Below are positions 24,226-36,589 of a DNA stretch of 64,000 nt, piece after piece. The DNA lies in the NCBI GenBank assembly GCA_036873755.1, contig JAVTVY010033859.1, positions 1 through 64,000 on the forward strand. Direction: 5' to 3'. The position numbers were made by a program, and so were the translations under genes. The stretch's first letter is position 1, and each line of letters opens with the position of its first letter. Source of the DNA: Hanleya hanleyi. Taxonomy: Eukaryota; Mollusca; Polyplacophora; Lepidopleurida; Hanleyidae. The notes under the pieces were generated by a model, which saw only the letters and a list, made by a program, of their open reading frames with translations, did not search any database and was not told the origin of the DNA.

Positions 24226-26799
24226 TCAAATAATTGTGTTATGTAAATGTTTGTGCTGTTTTCGACTGGACTGGGGAACGCTTTGAGTCATCCTATTGTG
24301 CTGCGGCAGACCACTGTCCAACTGCACACGATGACTGTCATGTATTGTTCCTGCGAAGAGGTCGAACGATGGCAGATGTTTCAAAAGGGATATATTCGTA
24401 TCATGATGCAAGGGATCACTTAAATTTAATTTGTGTTTGATGAAAGTACTTACTCGTAATTTGAGTCCATTCCCAGAAACTCACTAGACAATTTGTAAGA
24501 GATGTAATCTAAGATCTAAGAGCATGTCTAGAAGTCATAGGAACTAAATCAACTGGATGCTGTAGTATGATCTTATTCGACGCTAAGCATGGTATATATC
24601 CAACTGTACTGATCTTTTATCATCCAGGGATATTTCGCCTAAACTAGACCCTCACATATTTCATATCAGTAATGATCTCATCGACTCTGACAGCATGAGA
24701 TATAATGTTCAGACAGTATTCATAGAACACAGTATTATTTGACATTTCTGTTGATGATACTTTCTGGTGTAACATTCCATGAATTGAAATGTAGAACAAT
24801 TCAGTTCTTGAACTAAGTAGTGATAGTAGAGCCTTTGTTTTTAGGAAAATAATTTCATTCTTTTTGAGACAAATAACGGTCTTCGTGATAACAGTGTAAT
24901 GAGAACACTAATATTTTCACTATGCAAACGACTGATTTTGACAACTAGATTCTTTGCATGACAAAATAGGATTGGAATAAATCCTAGTAAACAGAACAGA
25001 ACATAACAGTAGTTTATTATCAGAATAATGGTATAATTTATTACGTAAATATATTAAATAAATTATCATTTATATTGCTATGATATATGATAACAAGATA
25101 TTATTTTGCTATGAGAACGTCTGAATGAGAAAATAATGTGTTTTTATCATAGCAATGCAATTAGAATATTAGGTTTATTCGTTACAGTGCAATAGATTAT
25201 TGTTTTAGGGAGAACAATATAACCTAATCATTTTTTTTTATGGTGGAGACTGAAGCGCTTGGTCGGAGTCGGATCTCATAGTTATTTGTTCTGAACACGA
25301 ACTTGTATTCAATAAGAACCCCCTCGTTTTGGCCGTTAATTAATATCTGGCGGTCACAGAGTTCATCATTTCCCAACAGATGACTTGATAGGGCTATTAC
25401 ATCATGGCTCTGAAATATTTGTATCTAATACCGCACAAGCCGGTGCTAGAGGCCTTGTGGTCATGTCAATTCAATATATCCACATGCACATCTTCAATCA
25501 AAGCGAGGCTGGAATACAAATCATCACGGGGATTACATTTGGTTCATGTGATGTTTTAGAAATATGCACTCAGTATATTTATCTGTTGGGTCATAAGACC
25601 TATTGTTAGTCCCCGGCATCGTTTTCCACCACCCTTTCAATGTTGCGTATAATTGTGGATGTTAAATGCATCGTCCAGATTAAATGCAATTTGAGAGTAA
25701 ATAGACGTTTTTGACGATGGTGTGCTTATACTTAATTCTTTAACCAGCATCTGGTAATAGTAACATTAACATATGAATAGCACATTATACAGATCTTTGT
25801 CTGCTGGGACTATGACGAATGAGTGAGTAGTAGGGTTTAACGTTGCTTTCAACCTTGTTTCATTTATATAATGACGGTGCCCACACGTGCCAGAACACGA
25901 GAGTGCTCACAGTTCCTATTACCCTGGACACTGATCAGCCCAGCCAGTACAGCACCCGGGGACTATGACGAATTTAATCTAGAGGTTTGTTAGAACTTCT
26001 TGTGAATTAAAGTTTTTTAGTAAAAAGCTTGTTTTGGTTGGGGAAGGATACTTCTGTCAATATGACCGATAGTTTCGACTTGCTTGTTCTTGGTGAGGTC
26101 TAGACAATCGGCGAGTACCGTAGATTTTTCTCGCTTTGATCACTCAATAACATACTGGGCTCTCTATATTTAGGCCCCTTCATCGTGAGTGTTTTTAGGT
26201 CTATCACTCACTCTATCAAAGGTATCAGTCACAATGTTTGCATGGTATATAGATGAAGTTCGACGACTCACAATCACAACTATCGCCTCCCGACGTCTAA
26301 AGTCAGTGAAACCAAGTGAATCACACTTCAAACATCACACATATGATGTTTCACCTAGCCAGTTCATCCGTAATATATGTCATGTTTGGACAAAATGTGA
26401 TATTTTCGCATACATTCGAGTTGTGGTCATTCACACTCTTCCATCTATAATTCAATCACAGAGATTATCGATGATGTACAAGCGTGAACACTACAGACAG
26501 GAGAGATAGCCTGTATTTCTATCGTGTGCATTGGTGTGTTGGTGAATTCAAGTTTGACGTTCGTGTAATGTTGGATGTTTGTAGCTTCCTATCGGTTAGG
26601 AACGATGACCGATTCGGCAAGGAATTATGACCTTGGCCTGAGTATAGTCACATCGGTGAACCGTGATGATAACCACCAAGTCCAATAAATTGGGTCACCA
26701 GTCGACTGGTATCATTTGGTAAAACTCCGATATCTCTAACCCATATCATTGTCCGTAGATATTTCCTCTTTCGGAGTCGCATGCGCAGCCGACTCAATG
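24226..26799. other. AT-rich stretch with repeat A fragment and SINE-like pieces
   Basis: 25415-25480 matches the repeat A core ('taataccgcacaagccggtg'). 25825-25985 resembles the SINE-like repeat of 58505-58730 ('gtgagtagtagggtttaacg', then 'ccagccagtacagcaccc'). A 106-codon plus frame at 26189-26509 has no motif and was not accepted as a gene. Confidence 0.4.
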
Positions 26800-27215
26800 G
26801 ATGAATATTGATCTAACAGTCACACCGGTGATGTATCATACGAAGATTGATCCTTCAGACATGCAGATTGATCCATCAGTCACGCCGGTGAAGCATCACA
26901 CGAAGATTGATCTATCCGTCACACCGGTGATGTATCGCCTGAATACTGATCCATCAATCATAACTGTGATGTAGCCCATAAGAATTGATCCATCAGTCAC
27001 ACAGATGATCTAGCATATCAAAATTGATGCATCAGTCACACCGTTGGTGTATCACATGTTTATTATCATTCGGTCAAGCCGGTGATGTGTCGCATGTTTA
27101 TTATCATTCAGTCAAGCCGGTGATGTGTCGCATGAGGCTAGTTCATCCGTCACACCGATGATGTTTCACATGACCATTGATCCGTCAGTCACACCGGTTG
27201 TTCTTCCCTTTCCCT
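26800..27215 (+). repeat. About 42-bp minisatellite, roughly nine copies
   Basis: The unit is approximately 'ccatcagtcacaccggtgat' followed by 'gtatcacacgaagattgat'. Copies vary in length and sequence; two adjacent ones share 'cgcatgtttattatcattc'. It runs directly into repeat B. Confidence 0.7.
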
Positions 27216-27425
27216 TTCATTATGTCTTGTCGGCATCAGTGAAAACTGTTGACCGCTTCTCCCTTGCAGGAAACTAGCCTATGTTTAAGTATACTATGGT
27301 TGTCTTTTTGAATTTGGTGCTAATACTGTTATATGGATATGGAATAGGTCTTTGGATTATGGACGCGGATATGCTTTAATGGACGAAGGCGGAATTCTGA
27401 ATGACGGACTAGACGCTTGTATTCC
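27215..27425 (+). repeat. Dispersed repeat B
   Basis: Close match to 8690-8935, including 'gaccgcttctcccttgcagg' and the 'gtctttggattatggacgcg' core. Confidence 0.65.
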
Positions 27426-28003
27426 TGACGCTCACATCCTAGACACCGTTAACGAAAAGATGAGAGCTGGATAGAGATATCTATATCTCAAGTTGTTTAA
27501 CGTGCCATCCTTCACAGACCGTCTCCACTGCGTACCAATGAAGAGAATGTTTCTGAAATGCATTAATGCGAAATTCAAAGCTTGATGTGCCCGGCGGATT
27601 TCTGGTAGATCTCCTTGAATAAAGTACAGACGGCTCGTGTTGCCTCCTTATAAATATTTATCATTACGCGAATACCCATATCCACAGACTTCTTGAGCAT
27701 GCTGGGATTTGTTTCCATATTCATAAAGAACCGGGTTACCATTTGTCGCGTGGCATAAACGTTGATTATTCCGCTTTGTGAATTCTTCAAGGAGTTTAAT
27801 TCAGTAATTCATGGTTTGCAAACCTCTTACCTGGAAGAGCTTTCATTTGTTGTGATTGAATTACCGAACGTGACTGTTACCGAACGGATAAGTTTCAACT
27901 CCAAATAATGATCTAATAAAATGAACGTATTGCAGCACGCACAGAATATTAAAGCCTTTCAATGTATTACGTTTCGCAAACATATGGCTCTCTGCGTCCA
28001 ATT
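27426..28003. other. No defended gene; one protein-like minus frame
   Basis: A minus-strand frame at 27575-27790 (71 codons, basic, for example MLKKSVDMGIRVMINIYKEA) has reasonable composition. A strong donor TTCCAG|GTAAGA lies just upstream on the same strand, near 27828, but the distance leaves no room for a normal intron. I could not assemble a gene. Confidence 0.25.
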
Positions 28004-29278
28004 AACCCTACCTGACCTGGGGGGGGGGGCACTTTTCACCCCCCGAGCAGAGAATCATGGGTAAATTCAAAATGGCGACCATGTGGGGGTACCATAAAAG
28101 TGAGGTTTTTGCCATATTTCTTCAAAAATTTCGCAAAAATTCAGCATGTTGATTCAACGCGATTCTATACATTTTACTGAAACCATATGTCTTAGCCTCA
28201 CCAAAAACATCCCCTGATTTGTTCCCCCTCCCTCCCTTCCCACATTAACCCTACCAGGCCTGGGGGAGAGGGGGGGGGGCCAAAATGACCCCTTACCAAA
28301 CTTTTTACGATATCTCCGGAACGCCAAAAAATGGAGAGCTGAAACATCGTGATATTATAGGTTATGATATTGGGGTCATTTTGAGCCTATTTGCATAACC
28401 TCACGAGCAGAGAATCATGGGTCAATTCAAAATGGCGGCCATGTGGGGTACCAGAAAAGTGATGTTCTCGTCATATTTCTTCAAAATTCTTGCTTTTCTG
28501 TACGGAATAGTGGGTAGAACTTATTTTATATCATATCAGATTATTTAGTGTGGGGCCAATTGTCGCAAAATATGCCCGAGTAGTTTTGGCGTGTAAATGA
28601 TTGGCACCATGTGAATTCTTATTTGTTATAATGTTGTGAAACAGAAAAGTTTGGTGCCAGGTTTTCTTTGCCATTTAATGTCATTTTGAGCTCAACCAAT
28701 TCCGGTCTGCGCGTATTTGAGGATGTCATGCAAATTTGGGGATGATATTTCGGCAACCGTTCATATTTTGTTATCCTTGGGCTGGAGGGTTGAAACTTTG
28801 CATACTATATATTGGAATTCAAGCTCTATCAGAAAATGTAAAATCTGTTTTAAAGATGGCCGTCAATTTGACGCCACAGTGACGTCATTTGCTCGGAAAT
28901 CATTTTTCAGCCTGTTTTTGGACCGATTTTTCTCTTTTTTTTCTTTTCTTTTTAAGGTTTGAATTTTTATTTTCGCAAAACTAATAAATATCATAAATAA
29001 TAATTAGTTTTAGCAAAATAAATTACTTTTTTATTTTTTGGGTAAGGCGAATGGGAAACAAAATTAACCGAAAAAGCCAAATACGTGCCTTCCAGAAAAC
29101 TCATTCTCAACTTTGTGCAATATACCCATGATCTTTTGCTCCTAGGTGCATGCAAATACGCTCAAAATGATCAAAACGTTTCAGCACCCTATTCCTTTAT
29201 TGCCCCATTGTTATGATTAAAAATTGGGGATGGAAACTAAAAAGAGGGGGGTGCATCAGTAGGCCAGACATGGTTGAA
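28004..29278. mobile_element. Non-autonomous piggyBac-like element (repeat C family)
   Basis: The left end is TTAA followed by CCCTACCTGACCTGGGGG (28004). The right end reads, on the opposite strand, TTCAACCATGTCTGGCCTAC (29250-29278), an imperfect inverted match. A second left-type end, TTAACCCTACCAGGCCTGGG, lies at 28244, so one copy may be nested in or duplicated within another. TTAA plus CCCT termini are characteristic of piggyBac-type transposons. There is no transposase frame. The interior has 'aattcaaaatggcggccatg' and 'acgccacagtgacgtcattt'. A related inverted copy is at 32330-32960. Confidence 0.5.
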
Positions 29279-29409
29279 ATGGCAAGATGCCCAATTCAAC
29301 AAGAAAATCATCAATTGTTCTCCTCTACAAAGCAGGGTTATGAAAGATGACGAAAACAAAACCAACAGATCATAGCCTATGTTTGAAATGTCAAACAGAT
29401 AGTGATTTA

Positions 29410-30290
29410 GTGAAAAATCCGAGGCTGCTTCATACGAGCCCCTAGCCGGTGCTCGGGGCCGTGTGGATACTTCATATTCTACACATGAACATGTGCAATA
29501 AAAGCGCGGCTGAGTTTCTAAGTCTACGTCCGAGAACCCACCGTATTCTCGGATCTGAATGTTAGGTGTCGACGGACACTGTAGAGTCATATGGTTGCCA
29601 GACGTCGTCAATTTTTCCCACCTCTTGCATATCACTCCAATTTAACCCTCAGCCCGATTGGGCTCAGGATATTGTTGTCGCCCCATCTGCTCGTCTGTCC
29701 AGGCGTCTGTCCGTCCGTCCTCTTTTCTTTAGCACTTTTGAGCTCAACCAATTTCGGTCTGCGCGTATTTGTGGGTTTCATATCATACCTGTATATGGCG
29801 AGATTCTGCTGGTGGACGTTTCGTCCCCGAGGCCCGCCCCCTGTACAGACCTTTTGGTCTTTGATATATGTTGGCATTTGTGGGAAGTTGATGCTGGGTC
29901 GACATCGGGCCTTACAGACTAGTCTTTTGTGTTCAATGCCGTCATTTTCATCTGACGACGATACAGCTCACCAATCCCCAGTGTACGAGTTGTCACAGCG
30001 ACACAGCTCACCAATTACCAATATACGAGTTGTCAGAGCATTTCCATCACAGCTCTCTAGATTTGTATCTAATACCGCTTATGCCGGTGCTAGGGGCCGT
30101 GTGGTCATATCATCCAAGTTGCCACATGAAAAGGTACAATACAAGCGTACCCGAGATACAACACATATCACGAATCGTTAGATTCTTGGTATGTGCTTTA
30201 GAATAGGTTAACAGGAAGACTTTTCTGTGATGTCATGTGGCTCTGTCAGTATGTCGGTACCTCTTCCCACTTTCCTTATATGTGTTGTAA
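29410..30290 (+). repeat. Composite of repeat A and a second dispersed family
   Basis: 29420-29560 has a repeat A relative ('ccctagccggtgctcggggc'). 29660-29900 has 'gtctgtccgtccgtcctctt' and 'ctgctggtggacgtttcgtc'. 29930-30290 is the reverse complement of the tandem repeat A copies at 3230-3925. The 196-codon frame 29591-30181 lies entirely in this repeat mosaic and is not a gene. Confidence 0.6.
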
Positions 30291-30749
30291 TTCATGGTTT
30301 TGAACTACTGAACGCAGCCCGACAAAGCTTCTATACATTATACCAAGTAATATGTAGATGTGCCTTTTATACGATTCATTGGTCAGATCATTGTCCGTCT
30401 ATCTGCCCACTTTTCTGTACATCTGTATCATGGTTTAATTCCAACCTTATCTATTATGGGCCTTCTTATAGTAAGTTTCGAAAATCCAATGGTGGATGAA
30501 TCATTTACATAATAATTTTTCTTTTCATTCTATTTCCAAAATATTCATGGGATGTTTTCCCTGATCTACATATTACATCAAAACATGTTTCTGCAAGGGG
30601 TGTGGACAGGACAGATAACCACATGGAGAATTGAGCTGTAATGTGTTGGGAAATGTAGAGCAAGTTTGCATATCCAGTTTAATTACCATTTACCCATTAC
30701 TCGTTTGGCTTTAATTATGCTTCAATTCTAATTTGTGAATTTCAAAGCC
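30291..30749. other. No gene seen
   Basis: AT-rich sequence between repeat blocks, with no motif or repeat recognised. Confidence 0.4.
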
Positions 30750-31505
30750 TTGTATATATCATGCCATGAGCTGTCACTTGGGATTGTGTTTCGCCCACTT
30801 ACACACAGTGGCGCCAACTGAAATTTGTTTCCGGGCAAACAACTTGAGAACTGCTCATCGGATTCTTCTCGAATTTGGTATGAATATATAATGCCATGTC
30901 ACTTGGGATTGCGTTTCGCTCACTTCCACCTACAGGTGACACCACCTGGTGGCAAATCTAAATTTGGTTTCCAAGCAGAACCACTTGAGAACCACTAATC
31001 AGATTTTTCTCAAATTTGGTGTGCATATACCATACAATGATATGTCGCTTGAGATTGAGTGTCGACTACTTGCGCCTAGAGGCGGGACCACCTGATGGCA
31101 AAACCCAAAATACATTTCCAGGCAAGGCCTCTCTAGAAGGCCTTGAGAACCGTTCATCGAATTCTTTTCAAATTTGGTATGCATATACCATGCCTTGAGT
31201 TGTCCTTGTGAAAGTGTTTCGCCCTCTTATGTCTGCAGGTGGCCTTCTTAATTTGGTTTCCATGCAATTACTTCAGACCCCCTTATCAGGTTCTTCTAAA
31301 ATTTGCTATGCGGATGAGCTGAGATGTCGCTTGAGATTGCATTTCGTGCACTTGTGTCTGAAGGTGGCAACAGTTCATTTCCGGGCCTTTGCATGAGATG
31401 TCCCACCGTACCATATGTGTACAATATGACAACTGAATGCCCAGTGGTGAAGCTCTGTTATGTAGATAGTCAGAAGGATTTCGATGTAGTGGCAACCTCT
31501 GTTTG
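30750..31505 (+). repeat. Diverged tandem repeat, about 135 bp, roughly five units
   Basis: Successive units share 'gtcacttgggattgtgtttc' or a variant, a pair of 'ggtggc'-type positions, 'gagaaccgttcatcgaattc' or a variant, and 'aaatttggtatgcatatacc'. Overlapping short frames on both strands come from the repeat. Divergence between units is high, so the array is old. Confidence 0.65.
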
Positions 31506-32329
31506 ATTTGGTGCCCTTTGTTGTCTTTAATGGTTTGTGGAATTGTGTAATGTCTTTTCCTTTATATCTGTTGTTTGGTACCGTTTGTTGTGCTTATCCT
31601 TTGGCTTTGGTGGTCTGCGTGAATGCATTCCCAAGCAACACCTGCGAGAAACGTGATTACAGGGGTATCATGTAATCATGCGTGCAAACATATATAACAA
31701 AAAATCCACCATTTGCATATCAGCTATACTTCACGGGTCAAACAGTAACTGTAGTTTTTTCCAACTTAGCGATGTGGACACCTTGTCACAAGAAAACTAA
31801 GGTTGATTAAATAAATTTCGCCTCAGCTATTTCGCCATTTCATCAACCTTTAAACAATTTTTTTTTTTACATTTTTTTTTTTTTACAATTCTTCCAAAGT
31901 TTTGCCAAAAATTGTGTACTTGAACATTGAGCGGTTTGATGTTTTGGGCAGGAAATAGTATTGGTGAGCTTGGCTGACTCTTCCCGTGCGGCAACTCGAC
32001 GAACATTGTTGGTTTCATGCAGATTGCATCAGTTTGCCCCAAAAAATTGGATATATTTGCATCTGTACAAAAGAAGGAAAAAAAAGATTAAAAGCTTTCC
32101 TCCCTCATTTCTTTTTAGTCCGATGGTTCAATCAGTAGTACAAAAGCGTCTCCATTATACACGAACCGTCTCAAAAAATGTTATAACCGAATCTAGTCCA
32201 GGTTAGTTATGCGTATAATTGTAACCTAGTGGAGGGCAGAAATTAACTATGTAAGTAAAACAAAATAATTGTATGGACTTTGGGAAATAAATGTGCATAA
32301 AAGTGGGGGAAAGGCCAAAAAACACGCAA
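31506..32329. other. No gene seen; poly-T tracts
   Basis: 31858-31887 holds two long T runs. Nothing else is recognised. Confidence 0.4.
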
Positions 32330-32960
32330 GTTTTAGGTACACCCCCCAGCAACGCTATTTTGAATTTACCCGCAATGCCCTTCTTCTAACATTATATAAT
32401 TAGAATGAAAATGGTCGCATTATAATGAGGAAGATACTCAGAAAGTTTGGATTCTTGAAATTGATTAGCTCTCAAGATACAGATAAAATTATACCTTGGG
32501 CTTATTCTACAATCATAGCCCACTCAGGCCAAAACGAGTTAGCAAAAATTTCCTGGAAGCCAATGAAAGTAAACCTGGCACCAATGATTTTCGCAATTCG
32601 CAAGGTCCAACCTATCAGAAAATGTAAAGTTACAAGAATTTACAAACCAAAACTACTCGGCGACAATTGGCCCCACACTAATTATTTACTAATTTATCAT
32701 GCGGTTTTTGCGAAGAGAAAAAATAAAAAATAAAAAAATCGAAGATTTTGACCGGAAAATCATCCAAAAATGTTGCTTTTTGAAAGTGACGTCATCCTGG
32801 CGGCCATACTGGGTGTTCATATTTTCTTGTACAGCTTGACCCAAAGATATAGTGTAGTGAGGTTTCAGCCCTCTAGCCTTAGCAAATGGCAATGCTATAG
32901 GGGGCACTTCTCCCCCAGGCTGCGGTACACCCCAAATCGCTCAGGCCAGATAGGGTTGTA
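32330..32960 (-). repeat. Repeat C, inverted copy
   Basis: Reverse-complement relative of 28004-29278, ending near 'caggccagatagggttgtaa' (32941-32960), the counterpart of the TTAACCCT end. Frames 32425-32733 (+) and 32689-32907 (-) are repeat-derived. Confidence 0.55.
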
Positions 32961-34209
32961 AATATTTAATACATTGAATTGTCTCCACACATGTCTAAGC
33001 ACGTTTATATTAGTGTGTAGGCACACGCAAGGGTATTGACTGGCATTTAAATCTGTCATCGCAAAATCTTCCATTTGTTGGATGCGAAGCTGTGGGTGTC
33101 ATGGTTCTCCTACTGAAGATGACCAGTTATTGGCTGTTGTTGTTAATGTGTAAGTATTAAACACATCGCCTATAGTTATCATATATCAGCAATATCTTGA
33201 AAATTGCTTGTATATCGGACTTCGATATTTCGGCACTTTGCGAACATCCCCGTTCACTCTTGGGAGACTTCGGTAATACTCGTTAATGCCGATGTCAATG
33301 TATATATTAATACATTTATAGTTATTGTCAAACAAAACGACTCGCAAGGCTTCTAAATTTTAATCTATTTACAAAAGTGTCAAATATCGCCAGCATTAAA
33401 TTCCCTTCAATGATCTGTTATACTGAGTCGAAAAAAAAAATAATGAGAAGCTTTCAATTGTTAGAACATATCCATTATTGCATTGCTCAGTGTCTAACGG
33501 TCTGTTCACACCGTCTAATATTTTCCCCGGTTAAAACAGAATTCAACACCGGGTTATAAACCGTAACATCATTAGACATGGCACACTGTTATATTTGAGA
33601 ATGTTGAATACATATTTTACATTCATTAATATTATCGCCTGGATGACTTAAAGTGGTCACTACTTCCTTCGAAGCTTTGTTCAGTTTTACTTCAAATTGA
33701 GGACATCATTCGTGGCATGTTTTTTTGATAGAGTTGCTTGAATTTCTCATTAGTATCAGGTATTTCAGTATTCCAATTCTTTTGAAATTCCGCTTCTTTC
33801 ACGAACCGTATCCCCTTTACAGCAATACAGCAGAAATGTCGGTTCAACGTGTTTATATAACTCACCAATCGTTGGAGGTTTGTTACTAGATCTTGTGTGA
33901 AATGTGACAAATTCCTTTAACGTCGCAAACGATTTTGCATGCACAACAAACGCCTAAATTAAAATTCTGTGCTAAGTATCACATACTGATAGCCAACCAA
34001 GTCTGTAGTGCCGGACTAACAGATAACATTCGGATGCCTTTTTACAGCAGCAAACAAAATGTGGGATAGATCACGTCCTGTATGTAGTCAATCGCTGTTA
34101 GTATAAGGAATTAGGATAGCTCCGGGGCATTATGGAACGATAGACGGATAACACAAAAAAGCGCCCCTAGCGACAAATGTATCTGTCTGAATAAGGGGAA
34201 CAAAGATAG
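32961..34209. other. Gene-poor stretch with one protein-like minus frame
   Basis: The minus frame 33692-33910 (for example LVTNLQRLVSYINTLNRHF) has good composition and contains a donor-like CAACGATTG|GTGAGT, but I found no matching exon and no domain. Confidence 0.3.
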
Positions 34210-34810
34210 TAAGGCACGTATGACCTTTGCTGTGTGGTTACAACTTGCTATAAGGGAAGTGGGAAGAGGTGTCGACGCTTTGACAGAGCCACATGACTTC
34301 ACAGTATAGTCTTCTGGTTAACCTATTCTAATTACAAGCGTCTAGTCCGTCATCCATAATTCAGCCGTCGTCCATTAGAGAATATCCGCGTCCATAATCC
34401 AAAGACCTATTCCATATTCCATATAACAGTATTAGCACCAAATTCAAAAAGACAATCATAGTATACATAAACATAGGCTCGTTTCCTGCAAGAGAGAAGC
34501 GGTCAACAGTTTTCAATGATGCCGGCAAGACATCATGATGTTCCAAAAATATCAAATCCGTATCGCTGATCAGTATTCTTTATCCATAATATTCGTTGTA
34601 AAGTCGTCATCTAAAGAATGATGTATCTCAGTCACGCTTTGATTGTGACTGTTCATATGAGTATCTTGAAGTACATGGGTTCATACGGCCCCTAGCCCCG
34701 GGTTAAGCTGTTATATGGATATGGAATAGGTCTTTGGATTATGGACGCGGATATTCTCTAATGAACGACGGCTGAATTATGAATGATGGACCAGACACTT
34801 GTAATCACAG
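34210..34810. repeat. Repeats A and B in opposed orientation
   Basis: 34215-34325 is a repeat A fragment. 34325-34625 is an inverted full copy of repeat B. 34625-34705 is a repeat A fragment ('catacggcccctagccccgg'). 34705-34805 is the right half of repeat B in forward orientation. The two B copies face each other across about 80 bp. Confidence 0.65.
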
Positions 34811-35931
34811 TATGTCTATTTGTCCAAAATACCCTGCTTTTCAAGCTCGCTTGAATCCTTGCAATTCTCCATACAGTATCACACCATAATGATGGCAGCA
34901 TATTTTCTCTGACTCCATTATAGTCATGCGTGTAAGCAGGGGCTGATGTAGCATAGACTTAGATATATTTAGCTGCCAATAAAACTTCTTTTTTGAAACG
35001 CGAAAAACGTGCCTTTATAATTATGCCCGCTACACCAAAACCTTTTCAGCACATTGCCTATCCTTTAAGACCATTGTAATAAAATTTCATAGAAATCAAA
35101 CAAATCGTAACAGAAAGGTTTACCTATGCTCCGACTACAACGCCACCTTGTGATGAGCAGCGGCTATCGAAACACAACCAGACAAATTTCCCAGGTCTAA
35201 GGAGATGGCACACAAAGTCTGACCCGAAAATATTTAACGGCTTCAGAGATATTCACGTTTAAAGTCGCGGCGGCGGCGGATTCGTTTCTCATGAAAACAT
35301 AAGAGCATCCAATTTGCGGAAATGCTCTAATTATGCATGGGCATACCTGGTATAAGCTTAAATACTATAGTGTGTGAAATACGATTGTATATTGTCTGGA
35401 ATGTCATTACATCATAATTAGGCATGCCAGGGGATTCCTTATGTGTTTGTTAGCTTCTCCTTCCGCTTCTACTTTTTCCCACTTCTCTTTTCCGTTGGAT
35501 AACATTTGAATGCCTTTGTCAATCAACTTCAAATTTGTGAAGCATATTGCTCATGTCTAGGGGAAGACACATTTTTCAGCTCTGTCCGAAACTGGGAACT
35601 GAGTTTCTATCTACAATTTCCCTTATATGCAAATTTTCCTTTTGTCCAGTCTCGGGGAAGACACCTATTGTTTTTTTTTCAGCTCAGACCGAAACTGGAT
35701 ACTTGTATTTTTTCTGCAATTTCTCTTATTTGTAAATTTTCCATCTGGACCTATATGGTAAAGTTTCTCTCTGTTTGGGTACCAATTTTTATATTCTCAT
35801 TTGCATAGATAGCACATCAGTGATTGGTTCACAGACAGACCACGGTTTGGGATCAAAATAGTGGCTGGCCATTGGCTCAATGTACATGTATGACCTCTGA
35901 AGCCATTTGCATCTAAAGTATATTCAGCGCC
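34811..35931. other. No gene; short tandem duplication at 35550-35735
   Basis: Two units of about 105 bp begin 'ggggaagacac' and contain 'cagctctgtccgaaactggg' or 'cagctcagaccgaaactgga'. The 100-codon frame 35506-35808 reads through both and is a repeat artefact. A purely A/T-rich remainder shows nothing. Confidence 0.4.
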
Positions 35932-36243
35932 TGGTTTACAGCCATGCCATGGTGATGGTGATTTTAGAACCTGCAACGTGAGTAGTATATAAACGTGAAA
36001 TTGACCCCCTATTGAGCCACCAATTTTCTCTTTGTGGAGGTCACGTGACCGGAAGTGACCTTTGATTCCTGCGCATGCGCACAATACCGGATAATAATGG
36101 CACACAGGGGTCAAAGCTCACGTGACCTCCACAAAGAGCAAATTGGTGTCTCAATGGAGTCAATTTCAGGTTTATATACTACTCACGTTGCAGGTTCTAA
36201 AATCACCATACTGTACATGACTGCATGGCATGGCTGTAAACCA
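35932..36243. mobile_element. Hairpin element at the left end of the palindrome
   Basis: About 310 bp folding on itself: the left end 'ggtttacagccatgccatgg' is answered by 'ccatggcatggctgtaaacc'-type sequence at the right end. The stem includes 'ttctaaaatcaccat', 'agtagtatataaacgtg' and 'ctttgtggaggtcacgtgac'. The loop side contains ccggaagtgacc and tgcgcatgcgcac. A related hairpin lies just outside the right end of the giant palindrome (56618-56817). Confidence 0.7.
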
Positions 36244-36278
36244 TACATAGCCATACAGTGGAAGAAGGGGAATCCTCC

Positions 36279-36352
36279 TGGTCCCAGCGGAAGTCGAACC
36301 CGGGTTGCTCCCTTCAGAAGCAGGCACGTTATCCACTACACTCCAGTCAGCC
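36279..36352 (-). ncRNA. tRNA-like sequence (Pol III A/B boxes), left copy
   Basis: On the minus strand, an A-box-like GTGTAGTGGATAACGTG and a B-box GGGTTCGACTTCC sit at tRNA spacing. The anticodon arm can be drawn TGCTT-CTGAAGG-GAGCA, which would give a GAA anticodon. The acceptor ends do not pair well, so this is more likely the head of a tRNA-derived SINE than a working tRNA gene. The mirrored copy is at 56364-56442. Confidence 0.4.
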
Positions 36353-36589
36353 AATACTAGGCAAGGTTGAAAATACCCTCAGAGGGCCGATCACTATACC
36401 GATATGGTGTAGGCCCAATCGGGAATCCACACATGGACATTTGCGGTATGCAATGCTTAACCTAATGGAAAACCTACTCATGGACATTTGCGGTATGAGG
36501 CGTGGCCCCTTGTTTTCTTCATCTCGAGCTGCAGAACACGATGGGAGGGGTCTCGAGGCCATGCGTTGAAATTTTGTTGAAAAATGACT

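Noticed and set aside
26800..27215. CRISPR-like array
   Set aside because: Units are contiguous and diverged with no unique spacers, and the window is animal DNA. The same holds for 59487-60255.
27575..27790. Protein-like minus frame with nearby GTAAGA donor
   Set aside because: The donor and frame leave only about 45 bp for an intron, and no domain or partner exon is seen.
29591..30181. 196-codon plus-strand ORF
   Set aside because: It lies wholly in a mosaic of dispersed repeats whose other copies (3230-3925 and elsewhere) do not keep the frame; no domain.
33692..33910. Protein-like minus frame
   Set aside because: Good composition, but no ATG context, no domain and no joinable exon.
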